A DNA stretch of 64,000 nt from Oscillospiraceae bacterium. Lineage in GTDB: Bacteria; Bacillota; Clostridia; Oscillospirales; Oscillospiraceae. The stretch spans positions 1 through 64,000 of the forward strand of contig CAJTFK010000002.1 in assembly GCA_910575505.1 (NCBI GenBank), given 5' to 3'. Shown here piece by piece: positions 18,349-26,241 of the stretch. A program made the translations under genes and the position numbers. The notes under the pieces are model-generated. The model saw only the letters and a list, made by a program, of their open reading frames with translations. It searched no databases and was not told the origin of the DNA. The first letter of the stretch is position 1. Every line of letters starts with the position of its first letter.

Positions 18349-18633
18349 TCATTCGACGATGGCCAGGATGTCGTTCTGCCGGACGACGGTGTACTCCACG
18401 TCCTCCAGGGTGACCTTGGTTCCGGCATACTGGCTGGTGATAACCTTGTCGCCGGGCTTCACCGTCATGGTGACCTCCTTGCCGTCCACGGTGCCGCCGG
18501 GGCCCACGGAAATAACTTCCGCCCAGGCGGGCTTTTCCTTGGCGGAGCCGGTGAGAATCAGGCCGCTCTTGGTGACCTCCTCCGCCTCTTCCACCTTCAG
18601 GATAACACGATCTGCCAGCGGGGTGAGTTTCAT
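18349..18633 (-). CDS. groS: GroES co-chaperonin
   Basis: A 94-residue heptameric lid of GroEL. It starts MKLTPLADRVILK behind AAGGAGGAATTTCCC. The mobile loop region (EVTKSGLILTGSAKEKP, about 18-34) has the expected position, and the C-terminal part ends in NDILAIVE. Normal length. First gene of the heat-shock operon, under the CIRCE/HrcA operator at 18681-18719. Confidence 0.98.
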   Translation of the reverse strand: MKLTPLADRVILKVEEAEEVTKSGLILTGSAKEKPAWAEVISVGPGGTVDGKEVTMTVKPGDKVITSQYAGTKVTLEDVEYTVVRQNDILAIVE

Positions 18634-18680
18634 GGGAAATTCCTCCTTAAAATATAAAAATTTTCAAGAAATAACAAATC

Positions 18681-18719
18681 GCACTGTTAGCACTCGTTGT
18701 CCCTGAGTGCTAACAGTGC
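18681..18719 (-). promoter_or_regulatory. CIRCE operator (HrcA binding site)
   Basis: Exact consensus TTAGCACTC - 9 nt - GAGTGCTAA (18687-18713), extended on both sides by CACTG/CAGTG arms. It sits at the transcription start region of groES. HrcA repression of groESL is therefore expected; hrcA itself is not in the window. Confidence 0.97.
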
Positions 18720-18720
18720 T

Positions 18721-18749
18721 ATCATAGTACAGTCTTTTCGGTTTGTAAA
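18721..18749 (-). promoter_or_regulatory. Sigma-A promoter of groES-groEL
   Basis: Minus strand TTTACA, 17-bp spacer, TATGAT directly upstream of CIRCE. Confidence 0.8.
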
Positions 18750-18799
18750 GGGGTAACGGAGGAAAAGTTATGAAGAATTTGTAAATGTTGACGGCGCGC

Positions 18800-19045
18800 T
18801 CAGGCCAGCAGCCAGTCGTCCACCACATCCCGAAGGGCCACAGGCGTCACCTGACCCCGAATCAGCCCGTCCAGAAGCCCCTGGACCCGCTGAAGGGAGG
18901 CCGTGATGCCGGAAACCGCCGCCTGTTCCCCTCCCAGCTCCGCCTGAACGCCGTAGATCGGGCCTGCGGCGGACTCCTCCGTCAGCAGATAATGGCGCAG
19001 CGCCACGTCCTTGTATCTGGATTCCCCCGCCAAACGTTTCTTCAT
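18800..19045 (-). CDS. Small conserved protein, DUF6514-like, 81 aa
   Basis: ATG 19045 has GGGAGG 8 nt upstream; a TTG 27 nt further upstream is less likely. The sequence contains a tyrosine-bearing beta-strand pattern (LRHYLLTEES, then GPIYGVQAEL) followed by helices and a final DDWLLA. This resembles the small Clostridial family DUF6514, a comparison made from memory only. Cytoplasmic, function unknown. It lies alone between groES and rnmV. Confidence 0.6.
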   Translation of the reverse strand: MKKRLAGESRYKDVALRHYLLTEESAAGPIYGVQAELGGEQAAVSGITASLQRVQGLLDGLIRGQVTPVALRDVVDDWLLA

Positions 19046-19142
19046 GCCGGCCGCCTCCCGTTTGAGTTTCAAGATACGGTCAGCATACCACCCGGACGCC
19101 GAAAACTCTGCCGAAGTTTGTCGAATCCCTGCCGGAAACGAA

Positions 19143-19781
19143 TCAGGCTTCCGCCAGCGCCGCCAGCGCCGCTTCCAGCTCCTCCCGGCTGTAAAGAAGG
19201 TTCAGCGCCTCCAGAAGCCCGTTGGCGTTCAGATGCTCCGGCAGCTCCAGCCGCTTCAGCAGAGCCTGCCGCCTGACGGCGCTGCCCGCCCCGCCGCTGA
19301 GGCCCAGGGCAAACAGGTCCGCCTTGGTTAACGGCTTTTCCGTTTCCGCTGTTCCGGCGGCATCCTTCTCAAGGGGCCTGTCCTTTCCCGAAGAGCCGTC
19401 CTCGAAGGTGGCCCCCGCCCGGCGGAGAACCTCCAGCAGCACGGCGGGGCTCATGCCCTCCACGCCCAGCTTGCCCTCCCGTCCGGGGCGGCGCTTGCGG
19501 CGCTCCTTGCCCCGGATATCGGGGATGTAGGCCTGCTTTACCCGGTCCCCGGGCAGAGCGCCCTTGAGATAGTTCCGGATGACGAAGCCCGCGCCGTCGC
19601 TGTCCGTCAGTACGATCAGTCCCCGCTTTTCCGCCAGCCGCCGGAGAAAGGCCAGCTTCTCCCGGTCATTGAACACGCCGAAGCCCCCCAGGGTGATGAT
19701 GGGAGCGTCCACCGTCTGGGCCAGGGTGTTTTTGTCATAGCGGCCTTCCACCACGATGGCCTCCCGGATTTTCACCTTCAT
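19143..19781 (-). CDS. rnmV: Ribonuclease M5 (TOPRIM/DUF4093)
   Basis: A 212-residue Firmicute maturase of 5S rRNA. The TOPRIM domain is at residues about 1-100: IREAIVVEGRYDKNTL with the catalytic Glu, and LTDSDGAG with the DxD-type metal ligands (here Asp-Ser-Asp). The C-terminal DUF4093 part ends in an Ala-rich helix. The start ATG overlaps the holA stop (ATGA). Between the two domains lies a basic loop IRGKERRKRRPGREGK. An rnmV beside DNA-replication genes is typical. Confidence 0.93.
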   Translation of the reverse strand: MKVKIREAIVVEGRYDKNTLAQTVDAPIITLGGFGVFNDREKLAFLRRLAEKRGLIVLTDSDGAGFVIRNYLKGALPGDRVKQAYIPDIRGKERRKRRPGREGKLGVEGMSPAVLLEVLRRAGATFEDGSSGKDRPLEKDAAGTAETEKPLTKADLFALGLSGGAGSAVRRQALLKRLELPEHLNANGLLEALNLLYSREELEAALAALAEA

Positions 19782-20854
19782 CTTCGGCTCGCCCCCAATC
19801 GCGCCAGCAGCAGCTTCAGTTCCTCCCCGCTGTCCACGCCCCGCTGGCTCTTCATCCGCCGGTCCAGCGCCTGGCACATCTTCACCGCCCCGGCGCACCA
19901 CTCCGCGTCCGCCCGCCGGGCGGCGGACATCAGGCGGCTGGCCTGGGATTCATATTTCATGTCCCACAGGTCCATCAGCCAATACTTGTCCCGTCCGCTG
20001 TCCAGACCAATCCGGGCGGTCCAGATCCGCCGGAGCTGGTTCCCCAGGGCACCCAGGATGCGGATGGGCTCCGTCTGGGCCTTCAGCAGGTCTCCCAGAA
20101 TGGACGCCGCCTTGTCGTAGTCCTCCCGGAGCACCGCGTCCGACAGCTTGAACACCTCCGCCGACAGCACCGGAGACGCCACATCGTCAATGTCCTTCTG
20201 GGTGACGGCGGGCCCCCTGACATAGGTGGCAATCTTGGCGATTTCCTGCACCAGCCCCGTCATATGGTTCCCGCAGAGAAACACCAGATACTCCGCCGTC
20301 TGCCGGTCGATCTCCTTCCCCTGCTCCCGGAAGTGACGGCTGACCCAGCCGGTCAGGGCGGCCCCCTCTGTCAGCTGGAATTCCACCGCCTCCACGTGGG
20401 CCTCCAGGGCCCTGCACAGCTTTTTCATGGTCCGGTCCGGCTTGTATTTGACCGTGTTGTAGACAAACACCACGCAGCAGTAGGGCGGCACGTCCTCCAG
20501 AAAGGCAATCAGCTTCTCCCGCTGGTCCCCCGGCAGCTTGAACAGGTCCAGGTCGGTCACTTCCACATAGGTCCGCTCTGCCATCATGGGCATGGCCTCC
20601 GCCATGTCCGCCAGCTCCTGGATATCCAGGCCCTTCCCCTCCACGATGTGGCAGTTAAAGTCCTCACAGCCGGCGGGAATCAGCTGCTTCTTCAGCCGTC
20701 CCAGATAATACTCCCGCAGGTAGCTCTCCTCGCCGTAAAAGATATAGGCGGTTCCGATGGTTCCGGCGGAGATGTCCGCCTTGAGCTTCAGGAAGGCCCT
20801 GTTTTCCTTTTTCTCTTTTTTTCTTCCATTTGTGCTTGTGGTTTTGGCCGCCAT
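19778..20854 (-). CDS. holA: DNA polymerase III delta subunit
   Basis: A 358-residue clamp-loader subunit that opens the beta sliding clamp. ATG 20854 has GGAGGAATGACGCC upstream; a longer frame to 20968 has no support. The first 19 residues are basic (NGRKKEKKE); then comes the AAA-like region with YIFYGEESYLREYYL, where the Walker lysine is absent, as usual for delta. It starts 4 bp after the comEC stop and overlaps rnmV. The order comEC-holA is conserved in Firmicutes. Confidence 0.95.
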   Translation of the reverse strand: MAAKTTSTNGRKKEKKENRAFLKLKADISAGTIGTAYIFYGEESYLREYYLGRLKKQLIPAGCEDFNCHIVEGKGLDIQELADMAEAMPMMAERTYVEVTDLDLFKLPGDQREKLIAFLEDVPPYCCVVFVYNTVKYKPDRTMKKLCRALEAHVEAVEFQLTEGAALTGWVSRHFREQGKEIDRQTAEYLVFLCGNHMTGLVQEIAKIATYVRGPAVTQKDIDDVASPVLSAEVFKLSDAVLREDYDKAASILGDLLKAQTEPIRILGALGNQLRRIWTARIGLDSGRDKYWLMDLWDMKYESQASRLMSAARRADAEWCAGAVKMCQALDRRMKSQRGVDSGEELKLLLARLGASRR

Positions 20855-20858
20855 GGCG

Positions 20859-23102
20859 TCATTCCTCCAGATTCCAGGATAGGCGGATGGTTCCCATCCG
20901 GTCCGTCCGGCAGACCGTGCAGCCCTGCCGGGCCAGCCGGGCCAGAACCTCCTCCGCGGGGTGGCCATAGGTGTTGCTCCCCACGCTGATGCAGACCGTC
21001 TCCGGCGAGACCGCGTCCAGCAGAGCCTGCGAGGAGGCGGAACGGGAGCCGTGATGCCCCGCCATCATGCCCTCCACCTCCGGCAGCTCCCAGCGCTCCA
21101 GCAGCCGCCGTTCCGTAGCGGCGTCCATGTCGCCGGTAATGAGGAAATCCCGGTCCCCCACGGAGACCAGAACGGTCAGACCCCTTTCGTTGCTCTCCCC
21201 CTCCCCCAGAGGCGGAAAGACCGTCAGCGTCCCCTTGCCGAAGGGCAGGCGCTCCCGCTCCGTCACCCTGCGGAGTGCCCCGGCCTCCGCCGTCCCCAGG
21301 ACGGCCTCCTGCCCTGCTTCTCCCTCCGGAGCCAGCAGGGCTTCCGCCTCCAGCCGGGCCAGCAGGCCGGGCACGCCGGAGACATGGTCGCTGTCCCAGT
21401 GGGTGAGGCAGAGATAGTCCAGCTTCCCGCAGCCCATGGCCCGGAGCCGGTGGGCAGCGGTCTCCCCGGCGTCCTTCCAGCTGTTGGCGCTGCCGCAGTC
21501 CACCAGGGCATAGTCCCCGCCGGAGGCCAGAATCACGCTCTGTCCCTGGCCCACGTCCAGCACCAGAACCTCCAGGTCCCCGCCGTACCGCTCCGCCCCC
21601 AGCCTGACCGTCAGCGCCAGGGTCAGAACCGCCAGAGCCGCCGCCAGAACATACGACCGCCGCCGCTCTCCCCTCCGCCTCATCAGGAGAACGGCGGCAA
21701 AGAGCAGATAGACGTAAATCAGCCAGTATTTCATATACGGGTTGGCAAAATACACCCCCTGATGAGGAACCCTGGACAGCAGTCCCGCCACGGAAAGAAT
21801 ATACCGCGTCAGAAGCGCCGCGGGCCAGGCCAGCAGGTGGCCCAGAGGCGGGCAGACCAGTCCGGCCAGCGCGGCCAGCAGTCCGAAGCAGAAGGCCCCG
21901 GAGGCCGCCGGCAGGCAGAGCAGACTGCTGAGAGGCGTCAGCAGGGAGAGAAAGCCGAAATACCAGGCGGAGAGAGGCGCGGCAAACACCAGGGCCCCGC
22001 AGGTAACCGACAGGGACCCCCACACCGCCCTCAGCGAGGCCCGGCCCGCCCATTTTTCCGGCATGACGGCGCTGAGCCGGGGCGTCAGCCACAAAATTCC
22101 CGTCATGGCGGCAAAGGACAGCTGGAGGCTCACCGAAGCGGCAGCGAAGGGATTCGCCAGCAGAATCAGCAGCAGCGCCGCCAGCAGGGCGGTGGGTCCG
22201 TCGCTCTCCCGCCGGAAAAGGGGCCCCGCCAGCAGCAGCGCCAGCATTACGCAGGCCCGCACCGCCGAGGGGCCGCATCCCGCCATCAGCACATAAAAGA
22301 CCAGCAGGGGTACGGCGCAGGCAAACAGGGCCCGCCGCCGGTGCCTCCCGACGAGAAAGGAGACCGGGGCCAGCAGCATGGCGCAGTGCATCCCGGACAC
22401 CGCCAGAATGTGGCTGAGGCCCGCCTCGCCCAGAGCGGCGGAGGCCGCTTCCGACAGTCCGGAGCGGTCCCCGGTGAGAATGCCGGCCAGAAAGCCGGCG
22501 GCGTCCCCCTCAAACAGCAGGCTCAGCTCCGCCCGCAGAGCCCGGCCAGCCCGGAGAGGCAGCCACCGCCAGCCGCCCGAGGTCCCCGGTCCCGCCTGGG
22601 GCGCGTCCCCGCCGTAGACCAGGAGGAACACGCCTCTGGAGGTAAAGGCGGAGATGTCCTCGTCCCGGACACGGGCGGCGCTTTGGAGGCGGACGGGTCC
22701 GGTGAGGGTCTGGCCCGGCTCCAGCTCCAGCAGCTCCCGGCCTCCGTAATAGACCGCTTTGCCGGGAACGCCCTCCAGCCGAACCGTCACCCGGGCCCCG
22801 AAATCGCTCTCCTCCGGCAGGTCCAGAAGGGTCACGGTGCGGATTCCGTCCCCCTCTCCCAGACAGGCCTCCGCCGCCTGCTGCACCTGGTGGACATACA
22901 GCCAGTCATAGCCCAGGCCCATAGCCAGCGCCGCCAGAAACGCCACCGCCCGCCGCCGTCTCTCCCAGGGCAGGGCCAGCGCCAAAAACGCCAGCCCCAG
23001 TGCCGCAAACGCGCAGAACAGTCCCCGGTCCCCCGGCAGTCCGTACCGGGCCAGAAACACGCCGCCGGAAAAGCCCCCGGCGAACCAGGCCAGCCGCCTC
23101 AC
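20859..23102 (-). CDS. comEC: ComEC/Rec2 DNA-internalisation protein
   Basis: A 747-residue polytopic membrane protein that forms the channel for single-stranded DNA in natural transformation. There is an N-terminal hydrophobic pair and OB-like domain, a competence region of about eight membrane segments (about 215-480), and a C-terminal metallo-beta-lactamase domain with DVGQGQSVIL and LTHWDSDHVSG (the H-x-D-x-D-H type motif). GTG start at 23102 overlaps the upstream XRE stop by 4 bp. Other late-competence genes are not in the window, so actual competence is unproven. Confidence 0.94.
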   Translation of the reverse strand: MRRLAWFAGGFSGGVFLARYGLPGDRGLFCAFAALGLAFLALALPWERRRRAVAFLAALAMGLGYDWLYVHQVQQAAEACLGEGDGIRTVTLLDLPEESDFGARVTVRLEGVPGKAVYYGGRELLELEPGQTLTGPVRLQSAARVRDEDISAFTSRGVFLLVYGGDAPQAGPGTSGGWRWLPLRAGRALRAELSLLFEGDAAGFLAGILTGDRSGLSEAASAALGEAGLSHILAVSGMHCAMLLAPVSFLVGRHRRRALFACAVPLLVFYVLMAGCGPSAVRACVMLALLLAGPLFRRESDGPTALLAALLLILLANPFAAASVSLQLSFAAMTGILWLTPRLSAVMPEKWAGRASLRAVWGSLSVTCGALVFAAPLSAWYFGFLSLLTPLSSLLCLPAASGAFCFGLLAALAGLVCPPLGHLLAWPAALLTRYILSVAGLLSRVPHQGVYFANPYMKYWLIYVYLLFAAVLLMRRRGERRRSYVLAAALAVLTLALTVRLGAERYGGDLEVLVLDVGQGQSVILASGGDYALVDCGSANSWKDAGETAAHRLRAMGCGKLDYLCLTHWDSDHVSGVPGLLARLEAEALLAPEGEAGQEAVLGTAEAGALRRVTERERLPFGKGTLTVFPPLGEGESNERGLTVLVSVGDRDFLITGDMDAATERRLLERWELPEVEGMMAGHHGSRSASSQALLDAVSPETVCISVGSNTYGHPAEEVLARLARQGCTVCRTDRMGTIRLSWNLEE

Positions 23103-23329
23103 CGCCGCCGGGAGGGCGCGGGGGGCGTGGGGTCGTCGGTGCGGCCCAGGAGATAGTCGGTGCTGACCTGATAGTATTCCGCCAGCTTGATCACTGCCCA
23201 GGTGGGAATCTCCCGGACGCCCTTTTCATAACGCCAGTAGACATTGCGGCCCATGTTGAGGTAGTCCGCAATGGCAATCTGTGTCTTGTCATGGTCCACG
23301 CGTAAATCTTCAATCCGCTGGAAGTGCAT
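23099..23329 (-). CDS. Small XRE-family DNA-binding regulator (paralog 1)
   Basis: A 76-residue Cro/C1-type helix-turn-helix protein with a good ribosome site (GAGGTGAT). The HTH spans about residues 7-60 (DKTQIAIADYLNM ... YWRYEKGVREIP), ending in the family tail STDYLLGRTDDP. It is about 60% identical by eye to the next gene upstream, a tandem duplication. The C-terminal Pro/Arg-rich end overlaps the comEC start. A palindrome between the two genes (23347-23366) is a likely operator. Confidence 0.88.
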   Translation of the reverse strand: MHFQRIEDLRVDHDKTQIAIADYLNMGRNVYWRYEKGVREIPTWAVIKLAEYYQVSTDYLLGRTDDPTPPAPSRRR

Positions 23330-23346
23330 AGCATCACCTCGGAATC

Positions 23347-23366
23347 ATGCTACCAAACGGTAGCAT
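23347..23366. promoter_or_regulatory. Palindromic operator ATGCTACC-aaac-GGTAGCAT
   Basis: Perfect 8-bp inverted repeat with a 4-nt spacer, 18 bp upstream of the first XRE gene start. Confidence 0.6.
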
Positions 23367-23417
23367 TCCCGATGCTATTCTCATCCATACGGATTCACTT
23401 CCGCGTGGGACACACTT

Positions 23418-23648
23418 CTATCGCCGCTTCAGCGGAGATGGCTGAGCAGGGTCATCGGTGCGGCCCAGAAGGTAGTCGGTGCTGACTTTGTAGAAATCCG
23501 CCAGCCTGTCCACCACCCACACCGGTGTTTCCCGTTCCCCCGACTCATAACGACGGTAAACGCTGCGGTGCATATTCAAATAGTCGGCAACCTTTTGCTG
23601 AGAGAGGTCATGGTCCTCCCGCAGGTCCCGCATACGCCTGAGCTCCAT
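23418..23648 (-). CDS. Small XRE-family DNA-binding regulator (paralog 2)
   Basis: A 76-residue helix-turn-helix protein and close paralog of the gene at 23099-23329, sharing the ending STDYLLGRTDDP. HTH residues about 7-60 (DLSQQKVADYLNM, YRRYESGERETP). Its own upstream region carries the same ATGCTACCAAACGG sequence, with a degenerate right half. The two regulators may control themselves and each other, and read-through could reach comEC-holA-rnmV. Confidence 0.87.
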   Translation of the reverse strand: MELRRMRDLREDHDLSQQKVADYLNMHRSVYRRYESGERETPVWVVDRLADFYKVSTDYLLGRTDDPAQPSPLKRR

Positions 23649-23665
23649 ATCACATCACCCCAAAA

Positions 23666-23683
23666 ATGCTACCAAACGGAGTC
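23666..23683. promoter_or_regulatory. Second, half-degenerate copy of the XRE operator
   Basis: ATGCTACCAAACGG matches the left half and spacer of the palindrome at 23347; the right half reads AGTCAT in place of TAGCAT. Confidence 0.5.
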
Positions 23684-23843
23684 ATTCATCAGGTGATATT
23701 GTGCCCACTTGGGGTCATCGTGCAAAAAAAGCAGCCCCGCAAGACCATGTGTAGGGGGCGGCCTCTGCGCCGCCCCGCCGGGCAGACGGTTCCCCGCGAA
23801 AGCGTTCCGCCCGTCAGGGCGGAGAATCGCCCAAAATCCCCGG

Positions 23844-23872
23844 TTTACACACAGGAAAAAATATGCTATACT
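23844..23872 (+). promoter_or_regulatory. Sigma-A promoter of birA
   Basis: TTTACA, 17-bp spacer, TATACT, about 45 nt before the start. Confidence 0.75.
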
Positions 23873-23921
23873 ACACACGCTGTTTTTCAGAGGCTTTTTT
23901 TGCCGGAAGGGAGGGACCCGC

Positions 23922-24926
23922 ATGAGCCGGAAACAGATTCTGGAGCTGCTGCGAAGCGAAGAGGGCTTCCTCTCCGGCCAGGAGCTGAGCCGCCGTCTGG
24001 GACTGAGCCGGGCGGCGGTGTGGAAGGCGGTGGAATCCCTGCGAAAAGAGGGCTATGAGATTGAGGCCCGGACGGGTCTGGGCTACCGTCTGGCCGCCGC
24101 GCCGGATGTGCTGACAGAGGCGGAAATCAGAAGCCGCCTGGGCCCCACAGAGACGGTGGGCCGGACGCTGTGCTGTCTGGAGCAGGTGGACTCTACCAAC
24201 AATTTCGCCAAGCAGCTGGCCCAGCAGGGGGCCCCGGACGGCACGGCGGTGCTGGCGGAGAGCCAGACGGCGGGCCGGGGGCGGATGGACCGCTCCTTTC
24301 AGTCCCCCAGGGGGGAGGGCATTTACCTGTCCGTTCTGCTGCGGCCCCAGGTGACGCCGGAGCGCCTGCCGCCGGTGACGGCTCTGGCGGGGGTGGCGGT
24401 GTGCGCCGCCGTGGAGCGGGTCTGCGGCGTGAGACCCGGGCTGAAATGGCCCAATGACCCGGTGTTAAACGGGAAAAAACTCTGCGGCATCCTGACAGAG
24501 GTCTCTCTGGAGGCGGAGACGGGGCGGCTCCAGTCCCTGGTGCTGGGCATCGGCGTCAACGTGCTCCAAAGGGCGGAATCCTTCTCGCCGGAGGTCCGGG
24601 AGGTGGCCACCTCTCTGCTCCAGGCGCTGGGAAGGCCGGTGTCCCGGCCCCTGCTGGCGGCGGCGCTGCTGGAGGAGCTGGACCGGATGAACCGGGATCT
24701 CCGCGCCGGAGACCTGTCGGAGTGGCTGGCGGCCTACCGCCGGGACTGCGTGAACCTGGGCAGGACCGTTCAGCTGATTCCCTTCGGCGGCGGGGAGCGG
24801 GAGACGGCGGAGGCCGTGGATATCGACGGGGAATTCAGCCTGGTGGTCCGCCTGCCGGACGGCGGCGTCAAAAAAGTCCGCTCCGGAGAGGTGTCTGTCC
24901 GGGGCCTGTACGGCTACACGGAATAA
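23922..24926 (+). CDS. birA: BirA: biotin-[acetyl-CoA-carboxylase] ligase / biotin repressor
   Basis: A 334-residue bifunctional protein. The N-terminal winged helix-turn-helix is at about 1-65 (GQELSRRLGLSRAAVWKAVE). The catalytic domain follows, with DSTNNFAKQL, the biotinyl-AMP loop GRGRMDRSFQSP and KWPNDPVLNGKK, and ends in an SH3-like C-terminal domain. It attaches biotin to carboxylase carrier proteins and represses biotin genes. ATG 23922 follows GGAAGGGAGGG; longer frames upstream would run through the promoter. Confidence 0.95.
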   Translation: MSRKQILELLRSEEGFLSGQELSRRLGLSRAAVWKAVESLRKEGYEIEARTGLGYRLAAAPDVLTEAEIRSRLGPTETVGRTLCCLEQVDSTNNFAKQLAQQGAPDGTAVLAESQTAGRGRMDRSFQSPRGEGIYLSVLLRPQVTPERLPPVTALAGVAVCAAVERVCGVRPGLKWPNDPVLNGKKLCGILTEVSLEAETGRLQSLVLGIGVNVLQRAESFSPEVREVATSLLQALGRPVSRPLLAAALLEELDRMNRDLRAGDLSEWLAAYRRDCVNLGRTVQLIPFGGGERETAEAVDIDGEFSLVVRLPDGGVKKVRSGEVSVRGLYGYTE

Positions 24927-24930
24927 AATC

Positions 24931-24975
24931 AGGAATGACGGGCTGTTTTCCCGGCCTGCAGCCTCATTCCTAATT
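24931..24975. repeat. Inverted repeat of the ATTCCTAATT family
   Basis: Arms AGGAATGA and TCATTCCT flank a GC-rich centre between birA and the chromate transporter. It may act as a terminator. Confidence 0.45.
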
Positions 24976-24993
24976 ACAGCAGGGGGTTTTGCT

Positions 24994-25554
24994 ATGGAAA
25001 ACAAAAAAGGCTCCGGGAGTCTCTGGAGTTTATTCTGGACCTTCGCGAAAATGGGTGTCATGACCTTCGGCGGCGGCATGGCCATGCTGCCCATTCTCCA
25101 GAGGGAGGTTGTGGACAATAAGGGCTGGGCCACCGAAGAGGAGCTGACGGATTACTACGCCATCGGCCAGTGCACCCCCGGCATCATCGCCGTCAATACG
25201 GCCACCTTCATCGGCCAGAAGTGCGGCGGCATGATGGGGGGCATCATGGCAACGCTGGGCGTGGTGTTTCCCTCTGTGGTCATCATCTCCATTCTGGCGG
25301 GACTGATTTCCAACTTCGCGGACCTGGCCTGGGTGAAGAACGCCTTTGCCGGCATTCAGGTCTGTGTCTGCGTGCTGATTTTCAACGCGGTGATGAAGCT
25401 GCTGAAAAAGTCCGTGGTGGATAAGCGCACCGCCGTCATCTTCCTGCTGGTGCTGGCGGGTGGCCTGTTTCTGAAGCTGTCCCCGGTGTGGTTCGTCATC
25501 TCCGCAGCCCTGGCGGGCATTCTTCTGAAGAATCTGGAGGCGAAGCAGGCATGA
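24994..25554 (+). CDS. Chromate-transporter family protein, N-terminal-type half
   Basis: A 186-residue CHR-family membrane protein of the short (split) type. It opens with the family pattern FAKMGVMTFGGGMAMLPIL (20-36), then has about five hydrophobic segments. Pairs of short CHR proteins function together as one transporter; chromate is the assigned substrate in some species, but the native anion is uncertain. ATG 24994; the stop overlaps the next gene by 4 bp. Confidence 0.92.
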   Translation: MENKKGSGSLWSLFWTFAKMGVMTFGGGMAMLPILQREVVDNKGWATEEELTDYYAIGQCTPGIIAVNTATFIGQKCGGMMGGIMATLGVVFPSVVIISILAGLISNFADLAWVKNAFAGIQVCVCVLIFNAVMKLLKKSVVDKRTAVIFLLVLAGGLFLKLSPVWFVISAALAGILLKNLEAKQA

Positions 25555-26156
25555 TTTATTTACAGCTTTTCTGGGAATTTTTCAAAACCGGCCTCTTCGC
25601 CGTTGGCGGCGGCATGGCTACCCTGCCCTTTCTCCAGGCCATCGGAGAATCCACGGGCTGGTACACCTACACCGATCTGATGAACATGCTGGCGGTGTCC
25701 GAGTCCACCCCCGGCCCCATCGGCATCAATATGGCCACCTATGTGGGCTTCACGGCGGCGGGCATCCCCGGGGCCGTCATCGCCACCCTGGGCGAGGTGA
25801 CCCCCTCCATCATCGTGATTCTGATTGTGGCGGCGGTGCTCCAGAGCTTCCGGAACAACAAATACGTGGACCGGGCCTTTTACGGGCTCCGTCCCGCCTC
25901 CACGGGGCTGATCGGCGCGGCCTGCGTGTCGGTGATTCTGGAGGTGCTGACCGGCGTGCGGCTGGCGCTTCTCACCGGCATTGTCAAGGCCCCCGTCCTC
26001 AGCGGGGAAAGCCTTCTGAACATACCGGGGCTGCTGCTGGCGGCAGCGCTGATTGTGCTGACCAATTACGTGCCCAGGGTAAAGAAGCTGCACCCCATTG
26101 TCTTCATCGGCCTGTCCGCCGCAGTGGGGGTCGTCTTCCGCTTCGCGGGAGCCTGA
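25551..26156 (+). CDS. Chromate-transporter family protein, C-terminal-type half
   Basis: A 201-residue second half of the split CHR pair, starting MIYLQLFWEFFKTGLFAVGG with the same FxxGxxxxGGGMATLPF pattern and 5-6 hydrophobic segments. The ATGA overlap with the previous gene implies co-translation. The in-frame region upstream of 25551 has no ribosome site and lies inside the partner gene. Confidence 0.92.
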   Translation: MIYLQLFWEFFKTGLFAVGGGMATLPFLQAIGESTGWYTYTDLMNMLAVSESTPGPIGINMATYVGFTAAGIPGAVIATLGEVTPSIIVILIVAAVLQSFRNNKYVDRAFYGLRPASTGLIGAACVSVILEVLTGVRLALLTGIVKAPVLSGESLLNIPGLLLAAALIVLTNYVPRVKKLHPIVFIGLSAAVGVVFRFAGA

Positions 26157-26159
26157 CGG

Positions 26160-26191
26160 GAGAGTGGAGAGTTGAGAGTGGAGAGTTAAGA
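26160..26191. repeat. Direct repeat GAGAGTGGAGAGTT
   Basis: Two tandem copies, differing slightly at the ends, just after the chromate transporter stop. The repeat is unexplained by any neighbouring gene. Confidence 0.5.
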
Positions 26192-26192
26192 T

Positions 26193-26240
26193 AAAAAAAG
26201 GAGATCATGTCCCTCAGAGGGGCATGGTCTCCTTCCTTTT
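26193..26240. terminator. Bidirectional terminator between chromate transporter and obg
   Basis: Stem GGAGATCATGTCCC / GGGGCATGGTCTCC (26200-26232) with AAAAAAA on the left and TTCCTTTTCTC on the right. Confidence 0.75.
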
Positions 26241-26241
26241 C

